DNA of 64,000 nt, from the NCBI GenBank assembly GCA_937959115.1, contig CALGAW010000040.1:62001-126000 (forward strand), given 5' to 3'. Under the pieces are notes generated by a model that saw only the letters and a program-made list of their open reading frames with translations, searched no databases and was not told the DNA's origin. The stretch is from an uncultured Saprospiraceae bacterium. Its GTDB lineage: Bacteria > Bacteroidota > Bacteroidia > Chitinophagales > Saprospiraceae. The first letter of the stretch is position 1. Each line of letters begins with the position of its first letter. This document shows, one piece after another, positions 1 through 9,507 of the stretch. The position numbers and the translations under genes were made by a program.

Positions 1-1
1 T

Positions 2-790
2 TTAGACGAAATTAATTATGTTAATGATAGACTTAGTAGAACTGTTCGTCATTTGTGGCTAGGACATTGGAAGCCAATTGTTCAACTAAATTATGACTAT
101 GGAACAGATGGATTCTTAGATCAAATGAGGCTTTTGACGTGGTCTTCGTTTACAAGCAGCTGGGAAGTAAAACGAAAGAATGTATTAGACTACAATTATA
201 AAGGTACATTAATTGAGAATCAAGCATACATTACGGTTGGTGGAAATTGGATGGGCACTTCAAAGTTTAACAAGGAGTATGATTCAGTAGGCAATCATGA
301 TTGTTTGACACTATATGATTGGAATGCGGCAGCACAAGTTTGGACAAACAAACGAAAATCCACTTCAAGCTTTGACCTATCCACCTCAATAAGTGAACTG
401 ATCACTCCTTTTGATATTGGTGAGGATCGACATAAAAAAACAGTTGATTCAAGCCAAGTATGGAGCTCATTTTTGAACGATTGGTCAACTACAGAACGTA
501 AATTCTACTATTATTCCTTTGAATCATTAGTAACAACTGATAATCAAGAACCAAAATCGACCAAGAAAGGACAAGTATATCCCAATCCAGTTCATGATGT
601 ATTGAATTTTGATTATTCATTTACAAGCGAGACAACAACCGTCTTCTTTTATCAAACAGATGGTAAACTGGCATACACAACAACTTTAAGAAATAATAGG
701 GTGAATTTATCCGACTTGACCAGTGGGATTTATATTTATCGAATCATTGACGGTCAGCACCAATATTCTGGAAGAATTATCAAACAATAA
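2..790 (+). CDS. T9SS-sorted secreted protein, 5' end outside window
   Basis: The frame is open from base 2, so the gene begins before the window and only its last 262 codons are seen. No catalytic domain is recognisable in the visible part, which is rich in aromatic residues and in short WxxxxK-type repeats typical of repetitive beta-strand proteins of Bacteroidota. The last ~75 residues are a T9SS type A sorting domain: the YPNPVHDVLNF start, a central beta-strand pair and the ending SGIYIYRIIDG...GRIIKQ. The protein should therefore be exported through the outer membrane and be released or anchored there. The in-frame TTG at base 53 is not a likely start because the frame continues upstream with good coding character. 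Confidence 0.75.
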   Translation, partial: LDEINYVNDRLSRTVRHLWLGHWKPIVQLNYDYGTDGFLDQMRLLTWSSFTSSWEVKRKNVLDYNYKGTLIENQAYITVGGNWMGTSKFNKEYDSVGNHDCLTLYDWNAAAQVWTNKRKSTSSFDLSTSISELITPFDIGEDRHKKTVDSSQVWSSFLNDWSTTERKFYYYSFESLVTTDNQEPKSTKKGQVYPNPVHDVLNFDYSFTSETTTVFFYQTDGKLAYTTTLRNNRVNLSDLTSGIYIYRIIDGQHQYSGRIIKQ

Positions 791-1035
791 ATTGGTTAAC
801 ACCTAGCGAATTTGCATGTTAATTGTTTGATTTACCGATGCTTAAAAAGGAATGGACCATCTATTTAGCGAATTCACTAATAAATTAGAAACTTAACATT
901 TTTAGGGTTTTAGATTTTAGCGTATCTTGCACCGGCAAAGCACAACAATTTACATTGAACTTATTAGTTAATAAACAATATAAATTTGATAACAATAATT
1001 TTACATTAATAAAGAAATAAATGATCAAGTTATTG
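791..1035. other. intergenic region with a short direct repeat
   Basis: This AT-rich gap contains two copies of TAGCGAATT, at 804-812 and 866-874, but no coding sequence or clear terminator. The repeat is too short to identify. Confidence 0.3.
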
Positions 1036-1043
1036 TAATTTTG
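1036..1043 (+). promoter_or_regulatory. candidate -7 promoter element (TAATTTTG)
   Basis: The octamer fits the Bacteroidota -7 consensus TAnnTTTG and lies 68 bp upstream of the start of the lamin-tail-domain gene. No convincing -33 TTTG box is seen at the usual distance, so the call is tentative. Confidence 0.35.
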
Positions 1044-1111
1044 TACTTGAAATTAGTTAACCAGAATTGATAAATTTTAAACTCGTATACTCATAAAAAT
1101 CCAACTTCATT

Positions 1112-2095
1112 ATGAAAAAAGCTATACTATTACTCTCTTTTTTGACCTACTCTATTTTTAGTTTTGCTCAGTGTGATCAAGTATTCATTTCTGAATACAT
1201 TGAGGGAAGCAATCACAATAAGGCATTAGAGTTCTACAACCCTACTAATACCGCAATAGACCTAAGCACTTACCGAGTTGTTAGATGGAGAAATGGAGGG
1301 AACACCTTCAGCTCTGGTAGCACCATTCAGCTTACAGGAACGATTCCTGCTCTAGGCACCTATGTAGCTGTGAAAGAAGCTGGAACTCAACAAGATGGTA
1401 CACCCGAAACTGTTGCACCTGCCTTAGAAGCAAAAGCAGATGGTTTTTACTGTATAGACTACAACACTAGTTCTGCTTTTTACTTTAATGGAGACGACGC
1501 TATTTCTCTTGACAAATTTGAGAATGGTGTATGGACAATTGTTGACTTTTTTGGAACTACTGCAACTGGAGACCCAGGAAGTGGTTGGAATGATATTCCA
1601 CCATTATATACTACTCCAAATTACTATGAATCATGGACAACTGATCAAACAATGGTTCGAAAGCCATCAATAATTGACGGTTTTGACTCTCCTACTTATG
1701 ATCCTTCTGGATCAATCGTAACCAATGTTCCTGCAGTGTTTAATCCAGCAATACAATGGGACACGTTAGCTGAAAACACTTTTTCAGGTCTTGGTGCGCA
1801 CGCTTGTTGGTGCGATCCTACAAACACTGAAGAAATTATAGAGGCAGTTGAATTGGAATTATTTCCTAACCCTCTAAGTAAAGAGGAGAACAACTTAATG
1901 ATTACAGCTTCTGAGTCCATCGAAAAAATTGAATTATACAATATTGTTGGTCAACAAATGGATTTCACTTCATTTGATAACCAAGCAAAAGAAATTAACT
2001 ATCCGATCGAAGGAAATATAAATCCTGGAGTGTACTTGGTAAAAATTGGATTTGCCAATAACAAATCAGCAGTAAGAAAGCTGATCATTAAGTAA
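1112..2095 (+). CDS. secreted lamin tail domain protein with T9SS sorting domain
   Basis: A 327-residue protein. Residues 1-19 are a signal peptide ending SFAQ. Residues ~22-135 form a lamin tail domain (LTD), an Ig-like fold: VFISEYIEG near the start, then the ALEFYNP turn and GTYVAV strand. The middle is not assigned. Residues ~250-327 are a T9SS type A sorting domain (FPNPL...NPGVYLVKIG...KLIIK). LTD domains occur in secreted bacterial nucleases such as ExeM-type enzymes, where they may bind nucleic acid or the cell surface. Here the LTD stands alone with no catalytic domain, but an endonuclease I gene lies two genes downstream on the same strand. A strong hairpin follows the stop, so this gene is probably its own transcription unit. 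Confidence 0.85.
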   Translation: MKKAILLLSFLTYSIFSFAQCDQVFISEYIEGSNHNKALEFYNPTNTAIDLSTYRVVRWRNGGNTFSSGSTIQLTGTIPALGTYVAVKEAGTQQDGTPETVAPALEAKADGFYCIDYNTSSAFYFNGDDAISLDKFENGVWTIVDFFGTTATGDPGSGWNDIPPLYTTPNYYESWTTDQTMVRKPSIIDGFDSPTYDPSGSIVTNVPAVFNPAIQWDTLAENTFSGLGAHACWCDPTNTEEIIEAVELELFPNPLSKEENNLMITASESIEKIELYNIVGQQMDFTSFDNQAKEINYPIEGNINPGVYLVKIGFANNKSAVRKLIIK

Positions 2096-2112
2096 TCAAA
2101 AAAAAACTTTGT

Positions 2113-2150
2113 GAAGCCAGTAATACAACAAATTACTGGCTTCCTTTTGT
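2113..2150 (+). terminator. rho-independent terminator after the LTD gene
   Basis: A perfect 12-bp stem (2113-2124 with 2132-2143, GAAGCCAGTAAT arm, 7-nt loop) is followed by CTTTTGTT. An A-run just before it could let it act on the other strand too, though no convergent gene is present. Confidence 0.85.
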
Positions 2151-2180
2151 TATCTAATCATCTAATTGTTAATCCGTAGT

Positions 2181-4988
2181 ATGAAATCGCTCCTTTCACT
2201 CCTTCTAATTCTTTTTATCTATTCCGGAATCCTTCAAGCACAAACAACAATTGTATCAGGTAAAATCTTTGATGGGGAAACCAACGAACCATTGATGTTC
2301 TCAAACGTTTCCTGTAATGATGCTGGTATAGCCAGTGACCTAGACGGAAACTACTCCATTGAACTACCAAACGGAACTCAGGAACTAACCTTCTCCTACG
2401 TCGGATATGAAAACCAAGTCAAAACAGTTGAACTGACAGGTGGTACAATGACATTAGATGTGGCGATGGGATCTAGTGTTACGCTTAAAGAAATTGAGAT
2501 CGTAGCAGATATTGCAATGGATCGTAAAACGCCAGTAGCGTTCACCAATATTCCAACTAAAAAAATCTTAGAGGAAATCTCTGGGGGAGATATCGCACAA
2601 ATGGTCAACACAGTACCAGGCGCCCAGTACACAGCCCAAGGAGGTGGAGACGGTGATGCTAGAATCACAATAAGAGGATTCAGTCAACGAAATGTAGCTG
2701 TCATGTTGGACGGTATTCCTGTAAACGATATGGAAAATGGTTGGGTCTATTGGTCTAATTGGTTTGGACTGGACGTAGCAACTAAGACTGTACAAGTGCA
2801 ACGTGGACTTGGAGCTTCAAAACTAGCACTACCTTCAGTTGGAGGAACCATGAATATTATTACCCGTGGAATAGAGTCTAAACGAAGAATACAATTAAAG
2901 CAACAGGTCGGCAACGACGGATTTACACAAACCACGTTAGGTGTTACTTCAGGAAGGATGAATGGCGGATTCGGTTTAGCCGCAGCACTCTCCTATAAAC
3001 AGGGACGTGGCTACGTTGATCAGAATTTTACGCAAGGCTCTTTCTACTATTTAAAGGTTGATAAGACCTTCGGCAATCACATTCTTACCTTGTCTGGAAT
3101 GGGCGCACCTCAGCAACACGGACAACGATCATTCAAGACCTTTGCAAGTATCTATGCTTCTGAATATGCAAAAGACAAACTGGGATTTACGGATGAGGAG
3201 ATCTTAGAACAGCACTATCAGTTTTTTGGATATGGAGACCCTAACAACTTCCTTCGTGATAGTTTCAATATCGATGATTTCCGAAAGGATAGAAGGTACA
3301 ATCAGCACTGGGGTGAATACACTACTGATGAAGGAGAGACAAAACGACTGACCGAACGAAAAAACTTTTATCACAAACCACAATTCAGTTTACGGCACAC
3401 GTGGGATAACCAGAAAAAGTTGTTTTTATCTAATATCCTCTATGCTTCTATTGGTAATGGAGGAGGAACGGGCACAGATGGTAACTTCCCATTAGCTACA
3501 GGCCTCAATGATCGAGGATCTGAATTCTTTGGACAAAGGAACTTGCAAGCCGTTTATCTAGGTAACCGAGCTCAACCTGACTCAACCGGCGAATTTGGCG
3601 CCTCTTCTATCCTTAGAGCAAGTATAAATAACCACCAATGGTTTGGGTTACTGTCTACACTTAACTATGAGCTGAATGATTTGTTTACCTTTTCTGGGGG
3701 TTTTGACCTTCGGACTTACAAGGGAGAACACAAGCGAATCGTTTATGATTTAATTGGAGGCGACTTCTTAAATACTTCGAGGCGAAATGCGAATGAAGAT
3801 CCAAACAAAAAGCTAAGAGTTGGCGATCAGTATTTTTATCATGATTTTGGACTTGTCCGTTGGGGTGGTGTTTTTGGATTGCTACAATTTGAAAAAGATA
3901 AAGTTGCTGCTTTTGTAAATGTTACTTCTGCATTAACCGGATACAATGTTGTAGATTTCCACCGCCCAAAGGCTTTAAACTTAGGAGACACTACTCTGAT
4001 AATTGGTTATGATAGCGTTGCTACTTACAATGGACAGACGTATGATCGGAATTCAGCGGGGCTTGAGTATCAAGAATCTGGCTGGAGAACGATTCCTGGT
4101 TACACGGTCAAAGCTGGAGCTAAATATAATATCAACAAGCAACATAGTATTTTTGCCAACTTAGGCTATCTAAGTAAAGCGGCACAGTTTGATAATGTAT
4201 TGTTTGGATTAAATTTCTATGAAGATTATAAAAACGAAATTATACAGGCTGCAGAAATAGGCTACAACTACAAGAGCAAACTATTCGCAACTAAATTAAA
4301 TGGTTATGTAACCAATTGGCTGAACAAACCCGAAACGTTTAGTTATACAGATCAAAGTAATGGTGAACGATACAGTGGAAATATCAACGGAATATCGGCA
4401 TTGCACTCGGGTGTTGAACTTGACTTTGCTATTAAGCCCATAAAAATGCTTTCTATTGAAGGATTAGTTTCCCTTGGAAATTGGGTATGGAATTCAGGTG
4501 GAAGATATACTCCAGTCGATGAATCAGGAACTCGTGTTTTAGATGATGCTGGCGAGCCGGTAGAGATTGAATTCGATGCTACTGGAGTGCACGTTGGAGA
4601 TGCTGCCCAATCTCAAGTAGGAGGACTGATTAGAGTAGAACCGATTAAGAACTTATATTTCAAATTTAAAGGCACTTATTTCGGAAATTATTACTCAAGT
4701 TTTAATGTGAATACCCTTCAAGGAGAAAATGGAGGAAGAGAATCCTGGAAGATACCTGATTACATGCTTTTTAGCATACACACAGGTTACAGTTATAAAC
4801 TAAAGAAAGGAACTCGTTTAGGTATTCGGTTTAATGTACAAAACCTGTTTGATTCAACTTACATCAGTGATGCGCTAAACAATGATCAGTTCTTGCCTGG
4901 TCAACAATATAACTTTGATGCACAATCGGCTTCTATGTTTGTAGGACAAGGGCGGCGCTGGAGTACTTCTTTTTCAATTACCTTCTAA
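2181..4988 (+). CDS. TonB-dependent outer-membrane receptor with CarboxypepD-reg-like domain
   Basis: The product (935 residues from the ATG at 2181) is a TonB-dependent transporter that would import a ligand across the outer membrane using TonB energy. The ATG is preferred over a TTG at 2166 because it directly begins the signal peptide MKSLLSLLLILF...LQAQ. Residues ~23-110 are a carboxypeptidase regulatory-like beta-sandwich (VSGKIFDGETNEPL). The plug follows, with RITIRGF, VMLDGIPVND and GTMNIITRG at ~155-230. The remaining ~700 residues are a 22-strand barrel ending in the aromatic TSFSITF. No SusD partner gene adjoins it, so a SusCD sugar system is unlikely. The next gene, a secreted endonuclease 34 bp downstream, is probably co-transcribed. 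The substrate is unknown; nucleic-acid breakdown products or phosphate are possible from context. Confidence 0.9.
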   Translation: MKSLLSLLLILFIYSGILQAQTTIVSGKIFDGETNEPLMFSNVSCNDAGIASDLDGNYSIELPNGTQELTFSYVGYENQVKTVELTGGTMTLDVAMGSSVTLKEIEIVADIAMDRKTPVAFTNIPTKKILEEISGGDIAQMVNTVPGAQYTAQGGGDGDARITIRGFSQRNVAVMLDGIPVNDMENGWVYWSNWFGLDVATKTVQVQRGLGASKLALPSVGGTMNIITRGIESKRRIQLKQQVGNDGFTQTTLGVTSGRMNGGFGLAAALSYKQGRGYVDQNFTQGSFYYLKVDKTFGNHILTLSGMGAPQQHGQRSFKTFASIYASEYAKDKLGFTDEEILEQHYQFFGYGDPNNFLRDSFNIDDFRKDRRYNQHWGEYTTDEGETKRLTERKNFYHKPQFSLRHTWDNQKKLFLSNILYASIGNGGGTGTDGNFPLATGLNDRGSEFFGQRNLQAVYLGNRAQPDSTGEFGASSILRASINNHQWFGLLSTLNYELNDLFTFSGGFDLRTYKGEHKRIVYDLIGGDFLNTSRRNANEDPNKKLRVGDQYFYHDFGLVRWGGVFGLLQFEKDKVAAFVNVTSALTGYNVVDFHRPKALNLGDTTLIIGYDSVATYNGQTYDRNSAGLEYQESGWRTIPGYTVKAGAKYNINKQHSIFANLGYLSKAAQFDNVLFGLNFYEDYKNEIIQAAEIGYNYKSKLFATKLNGYVTNWLNKPETFSYTDQSNGERYSGNINGISALHSGVELDFAIKPIKMLSIEGLVSLGNWVWNSGGRYTPVDESGTRVLDDAGEPVEIEFDATGVHVGDAAQSQVGGLIRVEPIKNLYFKFKGTYFGNYYSSFNVNTLQGENGGRESWKIPDYMLFSIHTGYSYKLKKGTRLGIRFNVQNLFDSTYISDALNNDQFLPGQQYNFDAQSASMFVGQGRRWSTSFSITF

Positions 4989-5022
4989 CAAATAAATACA
5001 AGAATTCAAAAAGCTTATTTAT

Positions 5023-7203
5023 ATGAAAAAACTACTTTATCTAACAGTTATGCTGTTCATTCATCTTGCACTGACAGCACAAACCACACTACCAACATCG
5101 CATAGTTTTGATGTTGCATTACCGAACGGGTGGACTGAAAGCGGAACTAACTTTTACACGAGTACCGTTGCCAATACTCCGCCTTCTTGCAAACTAGATG
5201 GTGATGGAGACTATGTTCAAATTCACTTTACGGATGCAGCTGGACCTATAGAATATTATCTTTCAGGAACAGGTTCTCAACAAGGGATTTTCCATATTGA
5301 AGAATCTGCGGATAATATTACATGGACTGTATTGGATATGTATACAAATAATCTTCCTTCTTCAAATTCTCTATTAACAACGCCTTTACCACAAGCTAGC
5401 TCTAGATATATCCGATTCATTTTGGTCGATAAAATTTCTGGAAGTAATGCTTCATTAGATGATATTATGATTCCTCTAGCACCAGCAGGTCCTATGCAGG
5501 AAATTAATGTTGTTGAAAGCATGAATTCTGTACCTAACAATGGTGACGTAACAACCACTTCCCCTACTGGTACTCCTAAGGTCATCAGTTTAACAATTGA
5601 GAATCAGGGAACCGCGAATACACTTAATGTACTAAGTGCATTGCTAACCAACAATGCTGAATTTACAATATCACCCTTTATGCCTGCTACAATTCCTGCG
5701 AATAGTAGTATCAATCTAGATGTAACATTCACACCAAGTGCATCTGGAACATTTACGGATCAGCTTGTTATTTCAAGTGATGATTCAGACGAATCGATCT
5801 ATACAATCAATCTAGTTGGATATGGTGACGGTCTAGCATCAGAACCAACAGCACAGCCAACTATGTTTACCGTTTCTAATGTTAAATCTTATCGATTCGA
5901 CAATGTACTGACGCCTGCACCTGGATCAGAAGGACATATCATCTTGCAAACAGATGCTGCTTTTTCTGATGCACCAGTAGATGGAGTTTCCTATTCTCCT
6001 GGAGATGTAGTTGGAAATTCTAAAGTGGTACACGTTGGTCCAGCAACTAGTTTCTTTACAAAAGGCATCATCGCGAACACTGATTATCATTACTCGATAT
6101 TCTCTTATAATGGATCTGGCGCATTTACGAATTACCTTCAAGCTGGACCATTAACAGAAACCGTTACAAGTGCAGATGGAAACCCTAATACTTATTATGA
6201 CAATATTAATACTACTTCACCGACATTTGTTGCAGATTTAACTGCGTTAATCCACCCTCACTTTCAACAGTTTTACGGCAACTACCACCGTTCAATGATT
6301 GATAAGTTCTACAGCGTAGATACCATTAACGGTCAAAGTACAATTTCTGGCAACTATTCTTCTGATGTGCTGATGTATAACAACCCGTTTAGCTGGACAG
6401 CAACGAACTATTCAAGAGAACACACGCTTCCACATGCTTGGATGCCTTCATTCAATGATCAAAGCACACCACAGTATAGCGATTATCACAACCTATTTCC
6501 AGTAGAAGGTTCAGTGAATACGAATAGAGGAACATTTCCTTTTGATGAAGTCGTCACACCACAATACACTTATCTAGAAGCGACACAAGGTTTTGAGAAT
6601 TCTGGCTATGATGTTGTATTTGAGCCTAGAGACGCAAATAAAGGAGATGTGGCACGGACATTAATGTATATGATGACTTGTTACAACGGGCAATCAGGTA
6701 GTTGGGCACTTAAAGACCTAGGAAGCCAAGGACCAATGCAAGATCCACTATTATTAATGCAGTGGCACTGTCAGGATCCACCAAGCAACGTTGAAATTGC
6801 TAGAAACGATTTTATTGATTCCTTGCAAAATAACAGGAATCCTTTTGTTGATCATCCTGAATATGCGCATGAAATTGATTGGTATACCTTAACTAAAAAA
6901 CAATGGACAACAGACTGTACAAATGTTGCGAATGAAGACGTTGCCGCATTAAAGAATAGTCTTGAAGTCTTTCCTACACCAGCATCTGACTTGATTAACC
7001 TACAAATCACGAACGAGTTTACGGGTCTAATGACAATAGAGATAACAGATATCAGTGGAAAAGTTATCCAAACTCAAACGATAGAAAAACAAGCAGAGCA
7101 GTTCACTCAAGCGCTTAACATAGAGCAGTTGAGCAGTGGATTTTACTTAATGAACGTAAGACAAAACGGACATGCTGCAGCTACAAAATTTGTTGTAGAA
7201 TAA
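5023..7203 (+). CDS. secreted endonuclease I family nuclease with T9SS sorting domain
   Basis: A 726-residue multidomain exported nuclease. After the signal peptide (1-19) come a beta-sandwich (~25-150), an Ig-like choice-of-anchor D/ASPM-SPD2-Hydin-type domain (~155-265, ending ...TINLVGYGD), a fibronectin III-like segment (~275-370) and the endonuclease I domain (~385-625). The nuclease core has REHTLPHAWM with His467 and His471, then the DYHNLFP and NTNRG motifs of the EndA/Vvn/NucM family, which cleaves DNA and RNA non-specifically with Mg2+ or Ca2+. Residues ~640-726 are a T9SS type A domain. The gene lies 34 bp after the TonB receptor, so cleavage outside the cell and uptake of products may be coupled. 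The N-terminal domains are probably accessory. Confidence 0.88.
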   Translation: MKKLLYLTVMLFIHLALTAQTTLPTSHSFDVALPNGWTESGTNFYTSTVANTPPSCKLDGDGDYVQIHFTDAAGPIEYYLSGTGSQQGIFHIEESADNITWTVLDMYTNNLPSSNSLLTTPLPQASSRYIRFILVDKISGSNASLDDIMIPLAPAGPMQEINVVESMNSVPNNGDVTTTSPTGTPKVISLTIENQGTANTLNVLSALLTNNAEFTISPFMPATIPANSSINLDVTFTPSASGTFTDQLVISSDDSDESIYTINLVGYGDGLASEPTAQPTMFTVSNVKSYRFDNVLTPAPGSEGHIILQTDAAFSDAPVDGVSYSPGDVVGNSKVVHVGPATSFFTKGIIANTDYHYSIFSYNGSGAFTNYLQAGPLTETVTSADGNPNTYYDNINTTSPTFVADLTALIHPHFQQFYGNYHRSMIDKFYSVDTINGQSTISGNYSSDVLMYNNPFSWTATNYSREHTLPHAWMPSFNDQSTPQYSDYHNLFPVEGSVNTNRGTFPFDEVVTPQYTYLEATQGFENSGYDVVFEPRDANKGDVARTLMYMMTCYNGQSGSWALKDLGSQGPMQDPLLLMQWHCQDPPSNVEIARNDFIDSLQNNRNPFVDHPEYAHEIDWYTLTKKQWTTDCTNVANEDVAALKNSLEVFPTPASDLINLQITNEFTGLMTIEITDISGKVIQTQTIEKQAEQFTQALNIEQLSSGFYLMNVRQNGHAAATKFVVE

Positions 7204-7227
7204 AGTAATAAATGAATTTGGAAATGG

Positions 7228-7252
7228 AGCCTGAAGTTAGTTACTTTGGGCT
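7228..7252 (+). terminator. candidate hairpin terminator after the nuclease gene
   Basis: A 10-bp stem (7228-7237 with 7243-7252) closes perfectly if two G-U pairs are allowed, with a TAGTT loop and a T-rich but interrupted tail. It covers a possible TTG start at 7246, which argues for the later ATG of the next gene. The 3' arm also contains TTACTTTG, one base from a -7 promoter box. Confidence 0.5.
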
Positions 7253-7269
7253 TCATTCATTTTAAGCAT

Positions 7270-7650
7270 ATGAAAAAACCACCAAGTTGGCTGTCTAGCG
7301 TTATTCAAACGAAGTGCGCACGTTGTCGTACAGGACCGATGTTTGCTCCTGTACAAAAGCTTAGTGACTGGTTTACAATGCATGATTACTGCCCAAATTG
7401 CAATGTCCATTTGTATATTGAGCCAGGTTTTTACTGGGGTGCGATGTATGTTTCGTATGCGATAAGCTCAGCGCTTGTTTTCATTCTATTTTTTTTAGCA
7501 TACTTTGGTTTTGGCTGGTCGCTCACCGGATCTTTTGCTTTTTTGACAATTGTGGTGGTGTTTCTTTCTCCTTACATATATCGATTATCTCGAAGTTTTT
7601 GGTTTGCGGCATTCAAAAAGTATGACCCTTCCATTCTAAAAAAAGAGTAA
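7270..7650 (+). CDS. DUF983 family membrane protein
   Basis: A 126-residue inner-membrane protein. Two CxxC-type pairs stand at the N-terminal side (TKCARCRTGPMF and YCPNCNVHL), as in the DUF983 family, and could bind zinc. They are followed by EPGFYWGAMYVSYA and two hydrophobic helices (~60-80 and ~85-105). The function of the family is unknown. The start was set at the ATG of MKKPPSW because the upstream TTG lies inside a hairpin. The gene is probably transcribed on its own. Confidence 0.85.
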   Translation: MKKPPSWLSSVIQTKCARCRTGPMFAPVQKLSDWFTMHDYCPNCNVHLYIEPGFYWGAMYVSYAISSALVFILFFLAYFGFGWSLTGSFAFLTIVVVFLSPYIYRLSRSFWFAAFKKYDPSILKKE

Positions 7651-7785
7651 AAAACGTTTAATTCATTCTAATAAATACATTTTTTAAACTTATTACACAG
7701 GAAAAACGACTACGTTCAGTGTTTTATAGGTTGTTCTATTTACGCTATTTGTGATCCGTACTTACAGCGCTAGACGTTATTTTTT

Positions 7786-7840
7786 CTTAGGGTCTCACCC
7801 TGGGATTAGATCTTTCGCGCCTTGAGCGCTATATCGTTTG
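7786..7840. repeat. Bacteroidota-type intergenic palindromic repeat, copy 1
   Basis: Within a 400-bp gap, 7786-7804 reads CTTAGGGTCTCACCCTGGG (palindromic) and 7817-7829 is a perfect hairpin GCGC-CTTGA-GCGC, followed by TATATCG. The arrangement (TTAGGG...CCCT, spacer, TCGCxCCTTxAGxGCT, ATATCG) recurs in diverged form at 12586-12746 and resembles high-copy intergenic repeats I know from Bacteroidota genomes. The rest of 7651-8006 shows no coding sequence. Confidence 0.55.
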
Positions 7841-8006
7841 TAGTATTTTCATAGGTTAAGAATTTTAAGTGGATGAAGTAACAACTTCCAGCCCAAATAT
7901 CTAATCTTAGAATATTTTAAACAACTTAACTTAACAATTTCCGTTACCTTATGTTAATAGATATATTGGATATTTGCGATTTCTAATAGATTGCCGTGTT
8001 TATTGC

Positions 8007-8014
8007 TATCTTTG
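8007..8014 (+). promoter_or_regulatory. -7 promoter element TATCTTTG of the helicase gene
   Basis: TATCTTTG matches the Bacteroidota -7 box exactly. Transcription would begin near 8020. Any start codon upstream of that (such as TTG 7974, which gives a longer open frame) would be outside the mRNA. This supports the TTG at 8052 as the start. No standard -33 box is seen. Confidence 0.55.
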
Positions 8015-8051
8015 CCAAACATTTGAATCACTGCTTTTAAATTACTTGCCT

Positions 8052-9299
8052 TTGAGATTTGATGAGTTTAATTTTGACTATGACTTACTAGATGGACTTG
8101 ATGCCATGGGGTTTGTCAACGCTACACCAATCCAGGAGCAAGCCATTCCGCTTATCCTTGACAGAGAAGACCTAATTGCTTGTGCGCAAACAGGAACTGG
8201 GAAAACAGCCGCCTTTCTACTTCCAGTTATTCAGCTTATCATGGATCGTAGAGAACGGAAAGGAATCAGCGCAATCATCATTGTCCCGACTAGGGAACTT
8301 GCCATCCAAATTGATAAACAGCTCGAAGGTCTTGGCTACTACACAGGAGTTAGTTCTCTCCCTGTATATGGTGGTGGCGATAGTAAATCTTGGGACCGCC
8401 AGAAAAAAGCGCTAACAAAAGGAGCAGACATCATCATCGCTACACCAGGACGAATGATCTCTCACCTCAATCTTGGGTACGTAGATTTAAAGTCAGTAGA
8501 ACATTTGATCCTTGATGAAGCAGACAGAATGCTAGATATGGGATTCTTTGACGACATCATGCTGATTATCAACAATTTGCCTAAAAAACGTCAGAATTTG
8601 ATGTTCTCAGCTACCATGCCTCCGAAAATCAGAAAGTTGGCCAAAGAAATGATGGATTCAGAGCCTAAACAAATCACGTTATCTCTTTCTAAACCAGCCG
8701 ATGGCGTTATGCAAATCGTTTACATGGTCTATGAACGATATAAAATCGAACTGATTTGTAAATTGATTGATGGGAAGAAAAAATATCCAAGTATCCTTGT
8801 ATTTTCCTCTACGAAAAAGACAGTTCGCGAAATTACGAAGGCACTTATTAAGCGAAAACTGCCTGCTAGAGCAATTTCGTCTGATCTAGAGCAAGGAGAA
8901 CGCGAAACAGTTCTCCAAGAGTTCAGAGCGCGCAAAGTACAAATACTTGTCGCTACAGACATCCTAGCACGTGGTATCGACATTAAAGACATCAACTTAG
9001 TCATTAACTACGACATCCCACGTGATGCGGAAGACTATGTTCATAGGATTGGTCGTACAGCTCGTGCCGACACCTCAGGCGTTGCCATTACGTTTATCAG
9101 TGAAAATGACCAGTATCGTTTTGGTAAAATAGAGAAGCTCATCGAACAAGAAGTAAGAAAATACGACACCCCGATTGAGATCGGCGAATCACCTAAATAC
9201 CAACCTAACAAAAAAGGAAATAACTTCCGAGGACGTGGTAGCAACCATCGAGGAAAGGGGAAAGGCGGAAATCGATATAAAGGTTCTAAAAGACGTTAA
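8052..9299 (+). CDS. rhlE: DEAD-box ATP-dependent RNA helicase, RhlE-like
   Basis: A 415-residue RNA helicase if read from the TTG at 8052, where the product begins like its relatives (RFDEFNFDYDLLDGLDAMGF). All family motifs are present: Q motif (PIQEQAIP, 26-33), Walker A (AQTGTGKT, 45-52), PTRELAIQI, TPGRM, DEAD, SAT, the C-lobe ATDILARGID and HRIGRTAR. The basic, glycine- and arginine-rich tail (RGRGSNHRGKGKGGNRYKGSKRR) is typical of RhlE/CsdA types and binds RNA. It probably remodels ribosomal or messenger RNA in the cytoplasm, possibly at low temperature. The symbol is given by subfamily resemblance; CsdA/DeaD is an alternative. Confidence 0.88.
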   Translation: MRFDEFNFDYDLLDGLDAMGFVNATPIQEQAIPLILDREDLIACAQTGTGKTAAFLLPVIQLIMDRRERKGISAIIIVPTRELAIQIDKQLEGLGYYTGVSSLPVYGGGDSKSWDRQKKALTKGADIIIATPGRMISHLNLGYVDLKSVEHLILDEADRMLDMGFFDDIMLIINNLPKKRQNLMFSATMPPKIRKLAKEMMDSEPKQITLSLSKPADGVMQIVYMVYERYKIELICKLIDGKKKYPSILVFSSTKKTVREITKALIKRKLPARAISSDLEQGERETVLQEFRARKVQILVATDILARGIDIKDINLVINYDIPRDAEDYVHRIGRTARADTSGVAITFISENDQYRFGKIEKLIEQEVRKYDTPIEIGESPKYQPNKKGNNFRGRGSNHRGKGKGGNRYKGSKRR

Positions 9300-9507
9300 A
9301 TCAATAAAACCTTAGGTTTTAACAAAATCACTTAATTTCTTGGTACGGAGGAGGAAATACCGTTATCATCATGCCATGGTAACTTGTCTACGGTATTGAT
9401 GTCTCCATATAGATTAATATCAACAATTTTGTAAAGATTGTATAGGCAAGATTAAATTTCATACTTTATTACTAGTAAAGCGAGGCTGTATAATTAACGA
9501 ATAAAAG
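9300..9507. other. gap with a weak hairpin
   Basis: A 7-bp inverted repeat AATACCG/CGGTATT (9356-9362, 9391-9397) encloses a second short pair GTTA/TAAC. It has no T-tract. It may be the terminator region between the convergent helicase and membrane-protein genes, but this is weak. Confidence 0.25.
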
